DNA from: Aquila chrysaetos chrysaetos
Lineage: Eukaryota > Chordata > Aves > Accipitriformes > Accipitridae
Direction: 5' to 3'
Length of the DNA stretch: 64,000 nucleotides
NCBI RefSeq assembly: GCF_900496995.4
Contig: NC_044012.1
Coordinates: 25,272,759-25,336,758 of the forward strand
Position numbers and translations under genes: made by a program. Below the pieces are notes generated by a model, which worked only from the letters and a program-made list of their open reading frames with translations, did no database searches and was not told the DNA's origin. Positions within the stretch are counted from its first letter, which is position 1; each line of letters starts with the position of its first letter. Of the stretch, positions 46,101 through 58,391 are shown piece by piece.

Positions 46101-49100
46101 TGCTCAGGGACCCCCTGGGTCCAAAGAGAAGGTGGCTTCATATACGCTTGGCCTTGGCTCCGTGGACTGGGATAGGGGAAACCCTCCTTTCCTGGTGGGA
46201 TGCCGGAGAGGGGGGGAATAGGACATCCCCTTGTGCCGGAGGGGATAATGGGGGCCGTGCCCTTTCCCGGGATGCGGGGAGCAGAGCACTTTCCTGCTGC
46301 TGTTGGGATGAGGAAGTCTGTGCTGCTCATGGCGGGTCAAACCCCTGCCTGGGTCCGCTGTGGGCAGGCTCCTACCTGCGGGGCTGGGGCAGGAGGGGGC
46401 TTTTGGGGCCAGCTCGGTTCTGTTGCTGCCCCAGGACCCCAGCTCTCCTCTGCCATGGGGCTTTCCTCTGCCGATGAGTGTGGGGGGTGAGTGCCCAGAC
46501 CCGGTTATCTCCCGCCTGCGGTTTGCCGTGACTCCTTCCCTTGGCCTTGAGCAGTGCTGGGAGCCGGCAGGCTGCTGTGTGGTGCTGAGCAGGCAGCCCT
46601 TCCTGCTCACCCTGCCGGAGTCCCGGACCCAGGCTGGGATCTCCCCCAGTTTTTGGGCTGCAGCACTGGCTGACTGTCTTTAGTGTGGATGAGGTGCCTG
46701 CTGGAAAACCCAGCACTCTGGTTTAAAGGGGACGGGCTGACCCACTGAACGCCAGTGGCTGGGGAGCCCAGAGCCCTCTCGGGTGGGCACAGGGGCTTTG
46801 GCTGTTTGCGGGGGGAGCAGGGCTGGGCTCAGACTCTGCTCTGGGGATGTGTGTGCTGCAGCCTGTGGGAGAGACGTGGTTTTCCCCACTCTGGGCTGCT
46901 AAACCCAGCGGGGGCTCAGCATCCTTCCTGCACCGGAGCACCCATGGAGGGAGGAAAGTCCCTTGCAGGGCCTCCTCTGCACTCAGTGGCTTTGAAGCAG
47001 AGAGGTACGGTGCACCTCGAGCCCTCCTGGCTCACTTCTGCGCAGTTCCTGAGGGCGGCTGGGTCAGACATGCCTTGCTTGGGGGCTGCCTCCCGCCATG
47101 GGACCCTGGGGGGCTTGATACTGTCTGTGGGGCAAGCTTGGGGCTCGACTGCAGGAGGGAGAGCATGGGGATGACCCATGGGGATAGGGATGTCTCGGGT
47201 GTAATGGGGCAATTTGGAGGAGCCCCAGCACCCTGGGGTGCCTGCTGGCCCCCCCTGACCTGCCTCCCCCCCACCCCTGGCCCAGCTGCAGGCACAGAAG
47301 CTGAGGCTGGCGCACAGCCGGGGACCCTACTACAGCGGCTCCCTGCCCAATGTCAACCAGATTGGCAGCGGTGTCTCCGACTTCCAGGTGAGCAGCGCCT
47401 GCTCCGCTGGCCGGGGGCTGCCCTGGTGGGGGTCTGGGGGGGGCTGCCCCCCATGGCACAGTGGCTCCCTCTCTCGGTGCCTTGGGGAGGGGGATCAGGA
47501 GCTGCATCAGGACTTAGGGTGGGTGTCAGGGAGGAGGGTGAAGAGCTGTGGCACGGGCTGCTGTTGGGGACAGATGTGGATGAGGGGATGTTCTCCTCTA
47601 ATCCCTTTGCCTGGCCCCAGCTCTGTCCCCCCAGTAGCGCTGCCAGCGGTGGGGCAGTTGAGAGGGGCTGATCCCGAGACCCCTTCCCTCACAGATGGGT
47701 GGTGGGCTCACCCCAGTGTCTCCTCCCTGCAGGGCCCTTTGCACTCGCCGCTGGACTCCACGCGCAGCACCCGGCACCACGGCCTGGTGGAGCGAGTGCA
47801 GCGGGACCCGCGCCGGATGATGTCCCCCCTTCGCCGATACGTCCGACAGATATCCTTTATCCCATTGCCTCCTGCCCCGTCAGAGGGGCAGGCAGCCTTT
47901 TCTCCCACCGCTGGGGTTACTGCCCCGATCCCAGTGCCCCCTGGTGCTCACCTCTCTGGAATTAGTGAGCATTAGCAACGCGTGCTGCCCTGGCCTGTCT
48001 GTGGGGTTGTGTTAGGTGCCTGCACGCTGGCTGCTCAGCCCCTTGCTCTCTGTTTGGCCCTTAATGTGCCTCTCACATCGACAGCTCTCCCTACGGACCG
48101 ACCTACCTGTCGCCTCCACCCGAGCCCAGCTGGAGGAGGTAAAGACCCCACATTTTCTTGGCTCCCGGCACTTGTTTTCCCGGGTGCCGGTTTCCAGCCC
48201 GCTGCCTCTCCGTGTCTGTGGGGTCGCTGGAGCCTGGGACTCGCTCTGTGTTAAAGAGCACCCAGAGGTTTGGAAACAGGCAGGCTGGCCAGGAGCCCAG
48301 TGCGAGAGAGTCCCTTGCAACGGGCAGCCTTCCTGGGAGGATTTACACAGCTTTGCTTACCAGTCTGCGGGAGAGAAACCAGACCTTGGGGGGTGCACAG
48401 AGAGAAACACTGAGATGCCGGGAGTGGGGCTGGGAGGTCTCCCACCTCTCTGATTTTGGGTGCTGCCTGCACTGTCCTGCAGAAGGGGGATTTTTGAGGA
48501 GGAACAATTTCATTGTGCCCAAAAGAGCCAGCTCTGGCATGCAGGGCAGCATCTATCTGCCGTGGCAGCAGGAAGAGGGATCCTGCCCGAGGTGAATCAC
48601 CGGGTGGCTGAGTCCCTGTGTGCTCCGGCCCTTGGCGACAGGGCTGACTGGCCAAGCCTGAGCATGCCTTGAGCATCGGCTCTATCCCATGGAGGTCCTG
48701 GTGAGCTGCGGCTCCGTGCAGGAGCTGCTCGGGCTCAGCTCAGCCCTTTTAGAGGTCGCTCAGGGCTCCTGGGCTTTATTTTTGAGGCCGCCCTTGCTCT
48801 GAAGTGCTGTGCTCAGCAGACCTCTCCTTCCCTGGCCTGAGGACCATTCTCCCAGGGAGACTTGCTGCTGATGCTCCTGCCATGTCCATGCCTCGGTGCC
48901 TGGCGCAGCTCGGCTGCCATCTCGGCGTGCTGGGAGCCTGAGGGGCTGTGTGTGCCCCTTCTCCCCAGCCCGGTGGTGACACTGGTGGTGGCAGGTGCCG
49001 GGTGGCAGCCCTGGGTTGTGCCGCACGATGCTGGGGCTCTGCTAGAGGGTCATGTTGTGTCTTGTCCTTTGTCCCCGGCAATGAACCTTGGTGCCAGTCA

Positions 49101-52100
49101 GTCCAGAGTACGAGGGCCGAGACCTCGTCCCCCAGCACATCTTCCCCCATCTTGCCCTGTCCAAGCCCAGCCGTCTGGTGCCCTCTCTGCCATCCTCCCT
49201 GACATCCTGGGGCAAAGCCTTGGCTTTTTACCCTGAAAGAAGAGGTTGTGTCAAATCCTCCCTGTCGCTTGCAGCGAGCACAGCTGCCCTCCCTGCAGGA
49301 CCTCGGGCTCTGGGGAGCCATCCCCAGGAGCATCTCACTGCGAATCCTGCTGCAAATTCCTCGCCCCAGGCTCAGAGAGGACTTTCATCCTTCTTCCAAA
49401 CAGCTGCCTTCACTTGGCTTTTGCTCTGTGATGCTTCCCCAGGCGCTGCTAGAGGGGAGGGTGATCTCTGGCCTGTGGTCCCCCTGCCCTGGGGCATAGA
49501 GACCCTCTGGCATTGCCCCAGAAACCCTTAAGCATTTCCCTAGCACGCCTCAGCTGTCATGGCATTGACTCTTGGCTGCGGTCTACATGGACCGGGCTGG
49601 CAGCTGTGTTTTTGGGTCCCCAAGGCCGAGCCGCCCATCGCCATGGTGTCTGGGCTGTGGGCAGAGGGTTAAGGCAGGGAATAGGGTGAGGATGTCACGA
49701 ATCAGCCCCGACTCGGTGCCGAGGGGTGTCCCCCGATGCCAGCGGAGATACCCCAGCCTGTCCGCTCAAGGCAGCCTGCAGGCAGCAAGCTGTCTGTCTC
49801 TTCCTGCTGCCCTGAGCCTCCCCACTGCCAACCCTCCCTCCCGTGGGGCAGTGCTGCCCTGCGCCCCCCTCCCTTGCCCCCTCAAGTAACCCTGCTGTTT
49901 CTCCTTACAAAGGACCGTGCCCTGGGGTAACTTTCCTATGGAGAAAGGACATTTGTTTAGGCTGCCATCGGCTCTCAACAGGTGAATGATTTTTTTGATT
50001 CCATCTTCTCTCTCTCCCTGTCTTGAAGCTGGACTCCAGCCCTTCCCCGGGACCACCAGGGTGGGCATGGCCCTGGTTGTAGCAACTCCAGGCCCCCAGG
50101 AGAAGGGAAGGGGTCTCCAGGCTGCCCTGGCTGCTGAATGGGAGGACCCCTGGGGTGGACGTGGCCCCGGGGACCCCCAGGGTGGAGGTGGCTCTGCACA
50201 CCCTGGGCTTGGTGCAGCCCTCGTGCCTCTGCAGGCTGCATGGTCCCACAGCCACACTGAGCTCCCTGAGGAGCTGCTTTTGGGGGCACAGGGCTCCTGA
50301 ATGCAGGGCAGGGTGTTCCTGAGGGCTGCCCTGGCTCAGTGCTGGCTGCTGGGCTAAGGACCTGGCTCTGCCTGTTGCCACGGCTGCTTGGTTTCACCCT
50401 GGCATGGCACGAGGAGTGGGAGCCAGCGCAGCCCCGGGGGATCGGACCACCTCTCAGGAGCGCAGCGAGGTGACAGAGCAGTGGGTTCCCTGTGAGGTTT
50501 GAGCCTGCAGCCACAGGTGGGCTTGGGTACAGTGAGGAGCTGCCCCTGCCAGCCCTGGAGAACTGTGGCTTTGCCCCACAGGGGCCAGGGTGGCTTTAGA
50601 GTTGTCCCCTTCCCCGGGCTGGGACACAGTGGGGTCTCGGCAGGGCGAGCCAGGGCTCGGAGCGGGCACATTGCTGATGCCGCTGGGATGCCCAGTGCGG
50701 GGGCGGCTCGCGGCAGCTCCCACTCTGTCTCCCTTGGGCCGTGCGGGAAGTGGTGCCGGCACCTCCTGGGGCTTGGTGCCAGCAGCGGGGCCCTGGTCAT
50801 GCGGCGGGTGGGTGGGCGCCCATCACTCCCCGCCTGGGCCCCACACAGGAGGGGGCTGCGTCCCATGGGCGGCGGGGGGAGCTTCCTGCCTCCCAGCTGC
50901 ATTGCAGCTGAACAATATCCCCCTTGTGCGGTCCCAGGACGCGTCATTAGCTCAAGCAGCCTTTTCCCAGCCCCTCCCTGCGCTCATCTGCTTCAGACCA
51001 ACTAATTGGGAACACAATGGGTGTAATATCCCTGGGTCCTCTGCCCCCAGCCCCTCCAGGGCCCCAAGGGGAAACAAAAGGTCCCCAAGGGAGCCCATCT
51101 TGCTCCGTGCCAGGACTGGCGAGGGCTCCTGGGCCTTTGCTGTGGTGGCAGAGCCATCCCTTGGAGGAGACGGGGCCAGAGCAAGCCCCAGCATGTCTTG
51201 AAGTGCCAGGCAAGGGACCCCACTAGAGCATCACTGGGGGAGGGGAGGGCAGGGCTGGCAGAACCCCTTGGCATCAGGCTCCAGGGCTTGCCCCAGGCAC
51301 AGTGAGCATCGGACACAGAAGGCTTTGAAGGAGACGGTTGTTCCTCCAGCAGACCCCCCACACCCCATGCTCTCCTTCCCTTCCTCCCCCTGCTTTTCCC
51401 CTTTTTTGCCTGCCACCCTGCCCTGATCTTGCCTACCATCCCAGGGCTGACCATGGGGGGCTGTCACAGTAGCAGGCTGTAAATGGGGTGGGGGGCAAGG
51501 GCCGAGCCCAGGCCCACCTGACAATCACCTTTCCTTTTCCAATTAGAACAAATTCTGACTCAGCGCTTCACACGAGTGTGATGAACCCCAACCCCCAGGA
51601 CGCGTACCTGGGCCCCTCGCAGGGCGCCCCACCGCCCAGCCGCCGGAGTGGTGAGTGTCCCCTCCGCACCCCACTTTCCCCAGTAGCACCCCACTGCTCC
51701 CACCTCCACCCAGCTGCCTTGGGACCCCCAGGCCCCTTCCGCCCCTCAAGGACTCTGTGGGGGGACCGCATGGAGCCCTGTCCCTCCGCAGTGGAGTCAT
51801 GCAGGACTCCCCCACCTTGCTCCGCAGTTCTGGCCAATGTCCCCCGTGTCCCCGTGTGCTGCTGCTAACGGTCGTCTACTCTCTTGCAGGTTTTCTGGAT
51901 GGGGATGCGGACAGTAAAGGTGAGCACCTGCCCACGCCCACCAGCATGGCACCAAGCCCAGCACGGACCCCTGTTCCTGTCCCCTCCTTGCAGTCTGCAA
52001 AGAGTCAGGGCAGCGGGTGGGATGCGGGGGGCCAGTGGCCAGGGACCCCTCTGTGGTGGGTGGGTCTGTAATGCCTCACTCATGACCAGTCGGTGCCCCT

Positions 52101-55100
52101 GGGGTGGATGCGGGTGGGCTGTGCCGCTCTCCCCGCACTGACCCTCTGCTCCCCCCCTCGCCAGTGTTTCTTTTCCAAGTGCCTCCCATCGAAGAGAGCT
52201 TCGATGATAACAAGCATTCGCTGAAGCCCTGGGACACCAAGAAGGTGGGTGCAGAGGAAGGACCGCGAGGAAGTCACCCCTCAGTTCCCCTGCCCAAGCT
52301 GCCTGCTTCCTGCCCACGGGGCATTGCGACATCAGGGTGGCTCTGCCTCCTTCCGTCCCTCAAACCGTGGCTGGCCCAGGGTCGGGGGAGCACACATTCA
52401 GCATCGTGACCTCACTTCACTCCTCCTCTTTGATTTTGTAGCTCTCGTCGTCCTCTGCCCGTCCACGCTCCTGCGAAGTCCCTGGGATCCAGTAAGTCCT
52501 GGGCTGGGTTGGGGGGCACAGCTGGGCAGCCCGAGCCCACAGGCGGCTGTGGAAAAGGGGCTGGAGCTGAGGGGGGGGGCCGGGCTGCTGGGGAGAGGGA
52601 TGCTGGAGGAGGCGGATGCTGGAGGAGGCAGCGGCGTTCCCACACTGAGCGTGTCTTTCTCTTTCCCCCAGCATATTTCCATCCCCAGATCAGCCTGCCA
52701 ATGTCCCCCTCATCCCCTCAGCCCTCAACACAGGCGGCTCCCTTCCTGACCTCACCAACCTGCACTTCCCCTCCCCACTGCCCACGCCCCTCGACCCGGA
52801 CGAGACCGCCTACCCCAGTCTGAGCGGGGGCAACAGCACCAGCAACCTGGCCAACACCATGACGCACCTGGGCATCAGCGGCAGCATGGGACTGGGGACG
52901 GGCTACGACTCGCCAGGTGAGGGCTGGCCCCATCCCGCTGCTGCCGGCGGGCAGGGGGATGCCAGGGCTGATGTCCCAGGGTGGCTGGACCAGCCACCAA
53001 GATGCACGGGGCCAGCATGGGGAACCAAGAGAGAGGCCCCCGTGGCAGGGAGCCACCTGCGGCGAGTGTTCGGTGGGGCCGGGGGAGATTGGGAACCCCC
53101 CAGCTGGCATCTTGGAGCTGGCTGTGGCAGAGATTGGCCTCTCCAGGTGATCCCGGCCTGGGATGGAGGCACCACAGCCTGGAAGCGGGGTGGGGAGAGC
53201 TGCAGGGTCCGACGGCATCAGGGGGTCCCGCAGGGCTGTGGGGTGGCGGTCCCGGTGGGGAGCCCGCTGCCCACCCCACTCCTGCCCTGGTGCCTTCTGC
53301 TAGCCAAGCCGGAGCATCCTGTGCTGCCACCAGTCCCGTTCCCGGGGTGTGTGTGTTTCTGTCTCTGTCTCCATCGTTTTGGTCGCCTCTGTCACCTTCC
53401 ATCCCACCCGGGGCAGACGGGGAGCCCCAGCCTGGCCCAGCCCGGGGAGGAGAACCTGGGGCGTGGGGCGATTCCGTGGGTAACGGTGGTGTCTCTTCTT
53501 TTTTGTCCCCACAGGACTTACCTCACCTATGCAGAGCTCCCTGAGTAACCCGTCCCTGCAGTCCTCGCTTAGCAATCCCAACCTCCAGGCCTCCCTGCGA
53601 AGCCCCTCGCTCCAGTCCTCCCTCAGCAACCCCTCGCTCCAATCCTCCCAAAGCAGTTCCTCCATCCCTTCCTCACTCTCCAACCAGTCCCTGCCCTCCT
53701 CCCTCTCCTCCTCGCTCAGCAATCCCTCCCTCCCCACGTCCCCCCGCAGCCAGCCCATGCAGTCTTCCCCCAGCAACCCCAGCTTGCCCTCCGGCTTGAG
53801 TGGCTCTTCCTACACCCCCATGGTGCAGGCGTCCATAAACACCTCGCCCCGCCGACGGGTCCCGCTCAGCCCCCTCACCCTCCCAATGGGTGGCGACTCC
53901 AGAAGGCAGCACCCCAAACAGTTCTCACCAACAATGTCACCCACATTGTCCTCCATCACCCAGGTATGCATGGTCCCATCGCCCACACCGGCCCCCGCGC
54001 CGTGCGCTCGCCTCCGTCTCCTCCTCCCTCAACTTCTCTCTTGTCTCGTTTCCATCCTCATCTCAGTCATATGCCAGGGAAGCCCCTTGCCCCCTACCCT
54101 GGCCCAGCCCGTGGACCCCTCCCCGCTGGGAGGTTGCTCCTTGGGGACGGGACGGGGAGGAGGGGGATGCAGCACGTCCCAGCCGGGGCTCTCCCACCCC
54201 GGCTTCCTGCTCCGGAGTGGGGAGCCTGGCTGGTGGTGGGTGCTGGGTGCTGGGTTTTGGCACTGGTGGGGCTGAAATTTGGGGTCTCCCGGATCACCGT
54301 GGTCTCCCCAACCCGCTGCCGGTGCTGGGGGATGCACCAGGGGTTGGCAGAGATGGGGGCACCGGGGCACCCCACAGAGGGGCCGGATCCTGGCGGGTGC
54401 TGGTGTGGGTGCAGGCTGACACCCCCCCCCCATCTCTGCTCTATCCGCAGGGGGTACCCCTGGACACCAGCAAGCTGCCGGCCGATCAGCGGCTCCCGCC
54501 ATACTCCTACAGCCAGTCCAGCCTGCTCCTGCAGTCCCAGCCGAGCCAGAAGGCCCTGCACCAGCCCGTGCAGTCCCCCCCGCAGCCGGCACTGCCCCCT
54601 GCCCCGCCGGCACGGCCCTCGGTGCCGCCGGTGCCGCCGAGCGGGGCCACGCAGCGTCCGTATGCCCCCCAGTACCAGCCTAACGCCTCCCTGCAGCAGC
54701 AGCAGCAGCTGGGACAGCCCCTGAGCGACTTTGGCCTGGGCAGCGTGAGTGCTCCCGGGACAGGGGGACGGTGGGTGGACAGTGGGTTGGGGGGGCACAG
54801 ACACAGCACAGCAGGGATATTTGTCCCCGTAACCCGCCTCTCCCTGCAGTTTGAGCAGTTCGGGATGGGGGAAAGCCCTACCAGCAATAGCAGCGGCTTT
54901 CCTGAGGAGCTGGGGACCCTGAGCTACCCCCCAACTGAGGGCGCCTACGACCCCCACGTCCTCAACCGGCAAAACCTGAGCAACTGCAGCCGCCACGGCC
55001 CCATCCCCAACATCATCCTCACAGGTGGGTGGGTGGGGGGCACCCCAGCCCCCCTTCCCTGGGGAGCAGGACATCACAGGGGGAATGCTGAATGCTGTTT

Positions 55101-55340
55101 CCACCCCCTGGCCCTTTCCCCCTTCCCATAGGGGATTCTCCCCCTGGCATCTCCAAAGAGATCGCGACGGCGTTGGCTGGCGTCCCCGGCTTTGAGGTGG
55201 ATGCGACGGCGTTGGGTCTGGAGGAGGATCTGAAAATCGAACCCCTCACCCTGGATGGACTGAACATGCTGAGCGACCCTTACGCCCTGCTCACCGACCC
55301 AGCCGTGGAGGATTCCTTCCGCACCGACCGCCTCCAGTGA
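43150..55340 (+). CDS. CRTC2: CRTC2, CREB-regulated transcription coactivator 2
   Basis: Coactivator shuttled to the nucleus after dephosphorylation of SIK sites; drives CREB targets such as gluconeogenic genes (family knowledge). Exons: 43150-43329, 47286-47387, 47733-47849, 48077-48138, 49913-49981, 51547-51650, 51890-51919, 52180-52244, 52442-52491, 52672-52916, 53515-53963, 54451-54744, 54850-55024, 55132-55340; about 716 aa (human 693). CREB-binding domain [17 protein letters not shown] near residue 30; regulatory site [11 protein letters not shown] (human Ser171 region); [21 protein letters not shown]-terminal activation domain with LAGVPGFEV and [15 protein letters not shown]. Ala/Gly-rich N-terminal expansion. 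Intron 3 is U12-type AT-AC. Exon 8 has two in-frame acceptors 15 bp apart; the second (52180) restores the conserved KVP junction. The exon 11 Ser/Leu repeat is expanded. Confidence 0.97.
43330..47285 (+). other. CRTC2: CRTC2 intron 1
   Basis: Almost 4 kb, the longest intron in the GC-rich half of the window. G-rich simple sequence to about 43,850, then mixed unique sequence. I found no conserved exon, transposon or RNA gene. The many short open frames are unsupported. It may hold enhancers, but nothing in the sequence shows this directly. Confidence 0.6.
47850..48076 (+). other. CRTC2: U12-type AT-AC intron of CRTC2
   Basis: A 227-bp intron starting ATATCCTTTA and ending CTCTCAC. The upstream exon ends VRQ and the downstream exon begins IDSSPYGP, matching the human junction without gain or loss. 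CCCTTAAT (48058-48065) matches the U12 branch site TTCCTTRAY, and its branch A is about 12 bases from the 3' end, the typical distance. No GT-AG alternative keeps the conserved junction. Confidence 0.92.
48139..51546 (+). other. CRTC2: CRTC2 introns 4 and 5
   Basis: Two introns (48139-49912 and 49982-51546) flanking the 69-bp exon that encodes the sequence before the SIK site ([21 protein letters not shown]). Both contain ordinary unique sequence. I see no transposon, RNA gene or conserved extra exon. Confidence 0.55.
53515..53760 (+). repeat. CRTC2: Coding repeat in CRTC2 exon 11 (SLQSSLSNP units)
   Basis: About eight degenerate 9-10 residue units of the type SLQSSLSNP, interrupted by S-rich units. 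Human, as I recall it, has one or two. Codon variation between units (TCC/TCG/AGC, CTG/CTC/CTT) suggests the expansion is not very recent. Confidence 0.8.
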
Positions 55341-55962
55341 GAGGCTGGGGGCTCCGCCAGCAACTCCCCTGCCTCTGCCCCCCCTCCCCAGTTTCTCTCC
55401 TCCCCTCTCCCCTTTTTCACTTTTTCTTCTGGTAAAACGGTGGGGCCATCGCCGGCTCCCTCCCTGGAGAACGGGGCCAGGGAACGCTGGAGCCGGTGGG
55501 AAGGGGGTGGGGGGGGACGTGAGCCAGGCGCTCTCTGGCCCCCCCCCCCAAACCCCGGCGGGGAGAGGGCTCCCATCCCTCCAGGGGGGCAGCTGTACAT
55601 AACCCCATAGGTAGAGACCCCCGGGGGGGGTGTGCGTGTAGGGGGCTGCTTCTGTTTTTATTTTATTTTTTTCTGGCTAATCATCATGTTTAAGGAGAAA
55701 TCTTGCTCCCCCCCCTCAGCTGCGCCCCGTATGTACCCCCAGCCCCCCCCCAACTTTACCCAGCCACCGGGGACCCCACGGGACGTGTAGAAAGCACTTG
55801 TAACTTTGCCCCTGCACCCCCTCCCCGACCCCCGGGGGAGCGCGGGGGCCTGTCCGCGGGCGGGGGGACCTGGGGCCCCAGGACCCGCGTTCCCCCCCCT
55901 GCCCGGGAGGGAGCCAGAGTGATTTATTATTATTATTATTTTTTAAAATATATTATATGTTA

Positions 55963-55968
55963 ATTAAA
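55963..55968 (+). terminator. CRTC2: CRTC2 poly(A) signal ATTAAA
   Basis: Variant hexamer in the AT-rich end of a roughly 640-base 3' UTR. Confidence 0.65.
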
Positions 55969-55973
55969 TATCC

Positions 55974-56053
55974 CCTGTGATGGCGTGTCACTAATTTCAT
56001 GGGGGGGGGGCATCCTGTGATGGCGTGTGGCTGATTTCATGGGGGAGGGACAC
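55974..56053. repeat. 40-bp tandem duplication at the CRTC2 3' end
   Basis: CCTGTGATGGCGTGT plus CTRATTTCATGGGGG recurs with a 40-bp period (copies from 55974 and 56014). It starts immediately after the poly(A) signal, so it covers the probable cleavage site and the GT-rich downstream element. Confidence 0.8.
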
Positions 56054-58379
56054 ACGCACACACCTTGGTGTGGTTGGGGGGAACCCCCAGGCCTCCCCGG
56101 GGGGGGTTGGGGGGCACCGTGGGGGTTCAGCTGCTCCAGCCCTCCCTACCCTGCCAGACCCTTAGGTCTGGGGTCCCTTACTGGGGGGGCAATGGGGTCC
56201 GTGCAGTTCCTGGGGATGCTGGGGGGAGACGACATGGTGGCCATAGGGAGCTTGGGGGTTTCCTTGAAGTTCTTGGGGGTGCTAGGAGGGGTCCTTGGGG
56301 GGTCCTGGCAGTTCTAGGGGTGCTGGGGGGGGGTCCCGGGGGTCCCTGGCGGGTGCAGAGAGTCCTCCCGGCCGCCAGAGGCCGCTGTGGGCGGCGACGG
56401 GGCCGGGCGGGCGCGCGGTAGCGCCCCGGTGGAGCCCAGCGGCGCGGCCCGGCCCGGCCCGGCCCGGCCCGCAGGTACCGGCGGGGGCGGCCGGGGGGCG
56501 GGTCGGGGCCGGCCGGGGCCAGGGTGCGCCTGGCCGGCTGTAGGGCCTGTAGGGCCGGCTATAGGGCCTGTGGGGCCGGGTGTAGGGCCTGGGCCGGCTA
56601 TAGGGCCTGTGGGGCCGTGTGTCGGGCCTGTGGGGCCGGGCGGGTATACAGGGTGTATAGGGCCGGCTGTGGGGTATATAGGGCCGGCTCTGAGGTGCAT
56701 AGGGCCGGCTGGGGGGGGGGCTGTAGGGCCGGGTGTGCCGTGTATAGGGCCGGCTATAGGGTCTGTGGGGCCGGCCGTGTGTATAGGGTGCAGAGGGCCG
56801 GCTGGGAGGGTGGCTCTGTGGCCAGGCTGACGTTTGCTGACGCCCCCATTTCGACCCCAGCGTTTCCAGCCCGAGATGGGACCGGGATGGGGGGGGGGCT
56901 GCGGGGTGTGCTGTCGCCTTGCCGGCCCCATGGGGTGCGGGGAGCCGTGGGGCAGAGGGTACGCAGTGGGATAGGGTCCCCAGGCACTGTGGGGCAGGGG
57001 CTGCTGGGGACGTGCTGCTGCCTGGGGACCCCCAGTGCTCCCCTGCCTTTGGGGCACTGCCATGGGGCAGGCTCGCCAGTGGCCAGATCCTGCCCTAGGG
57101 AGGGAGCTAGGGCACGGGGGTTCGTCCGTCCGTCCCCCCGCCCCTGCAGTCGTCGCTTCCCCTTTGGCAGCCTCACGGTGGGGCCGGTTCCTGTTCCCAC
57201 TGCAGCTGGGGGCAAAGCCCTGCCTCTGCCACAGGACCCCTCCATGGGGCTGCCCATGCTGGGGGTCACTGGGGGGTTCATGGGGACATGAGGGCGGGTC
57301 AGGGGACTGATCATCCAGGACCCCACTATGTCCTGCTGGCTCTCAGTGGGGTGCCCCACTGCAGGGGCCTGGCCGGGAGGACCCATGAGAGAGGTGGGGG
57401 TTGTTGGGGGGGGCACAGACTGGCTGTGCGGGACCCCCGCCCGCTGCTTTCTCCCCACGCGAGGCGGGTGGCAGGAAGCTAAATCTGGAGCCGGGGCTGT
57501 GTCTCAGCAGCTTGGCAGTCGTCACGTGGCACTGGGCTAAAAATGTCCTGGGTGGCTGCCTGTGGGGCTGGGGGGTCCCGGGGTCCCCAGCTGGGGGACG
57601 GGGACAGGCTCCAGCTGCTGCCATGTCCCTGCCTCTGCCAGCACAGGGGATGCTGGCACGGCCCCAGTGGGGCACGACCCCACCAGCTGAGGGGGGTTTC
57701 CTCCTGGGGTTGTGGGGCCAGTGCGGTGTCCCTGCTTGGGGTCTCCGTGTTTGGGGTTGGGACCGGTTTGCCACCCCGGTGTGGCTGGGGCAGAGCCGGT
57801 GTTGCACTCCGCCTGCCCTGCAGGGGTGTGACGTGGGTGTTCACTGCCTTGTCGCCCACTTCCTTCCCCTTTCCACCCGGCCCCGCGCAGCTCTCCGGTG
57901 GCCTCCACGGACCCCTCCTGTGGCAGCCGGGCAAGCTGGGGGTGCTGGGGACAGGGAAAGGGCATGCAAGGGGGAGAAGGGCTGGCTGCAGGCCAGAGGA
58001 GCAGCCACCAAGCCGGGGGGCCACGGCACAGGGTGGGGGTCCTGTCTCAGAGGTGCTGCTCGAAGGGTGTCCTCCCACAGCCGCTGTGGTCAGGGTGGGG
58101 TGCTGCCCCCCCCCCGCCCCGAGCCATGAGGGTCTCCATCACATTGCCCTGTGCTTCACGGCATGACCGGAAGCCTCCTCCCTTCCCGTCCCCAGTGTTT
58201 TTGCTCCGTCAGCTCTGCCGTGCCCCACGGCTGCCGGCTCAGCTGTGGGGCACCCCACACTGCCAGTCTGCTGGGACAAAGGAGCTTTCCCTGCTCCACG
58301 GGGCCCCGGGGACGGCCAGTCCGGGTGGGCTGTGGGGCAGGGTTGGGGTGTCACCCATCCCGCTGTGTCCCCCCACCAG
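56054..58379. other. CRTC2-DENND4B intergenic region, DENND4B 5' region
   Basis: No coding exon recognised. A CpG-rich core at about 56,340-56,530 includes a GGCCC pentamer run (56447-56472) ending GCAG|GTACCGG, a possible donor of a non-coding DENND4B first exon (speculative). A minisatellite follows at 56530-56830, then GC-rich unique sequence to the acceptor at 58379. Confidence 0.5.
56530..56830. repeat. Minisatellite upstream of DENND4B coding exon 1
   Basis: About 15 units of GGGCCGGCTATAGGGCCTGT and variants, 17-24 bp each. All frames on both strands stay open for long distances because of it. Confidence 0.85.
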
Positions 58380-58391
58380 ATGCCGTGAGCC

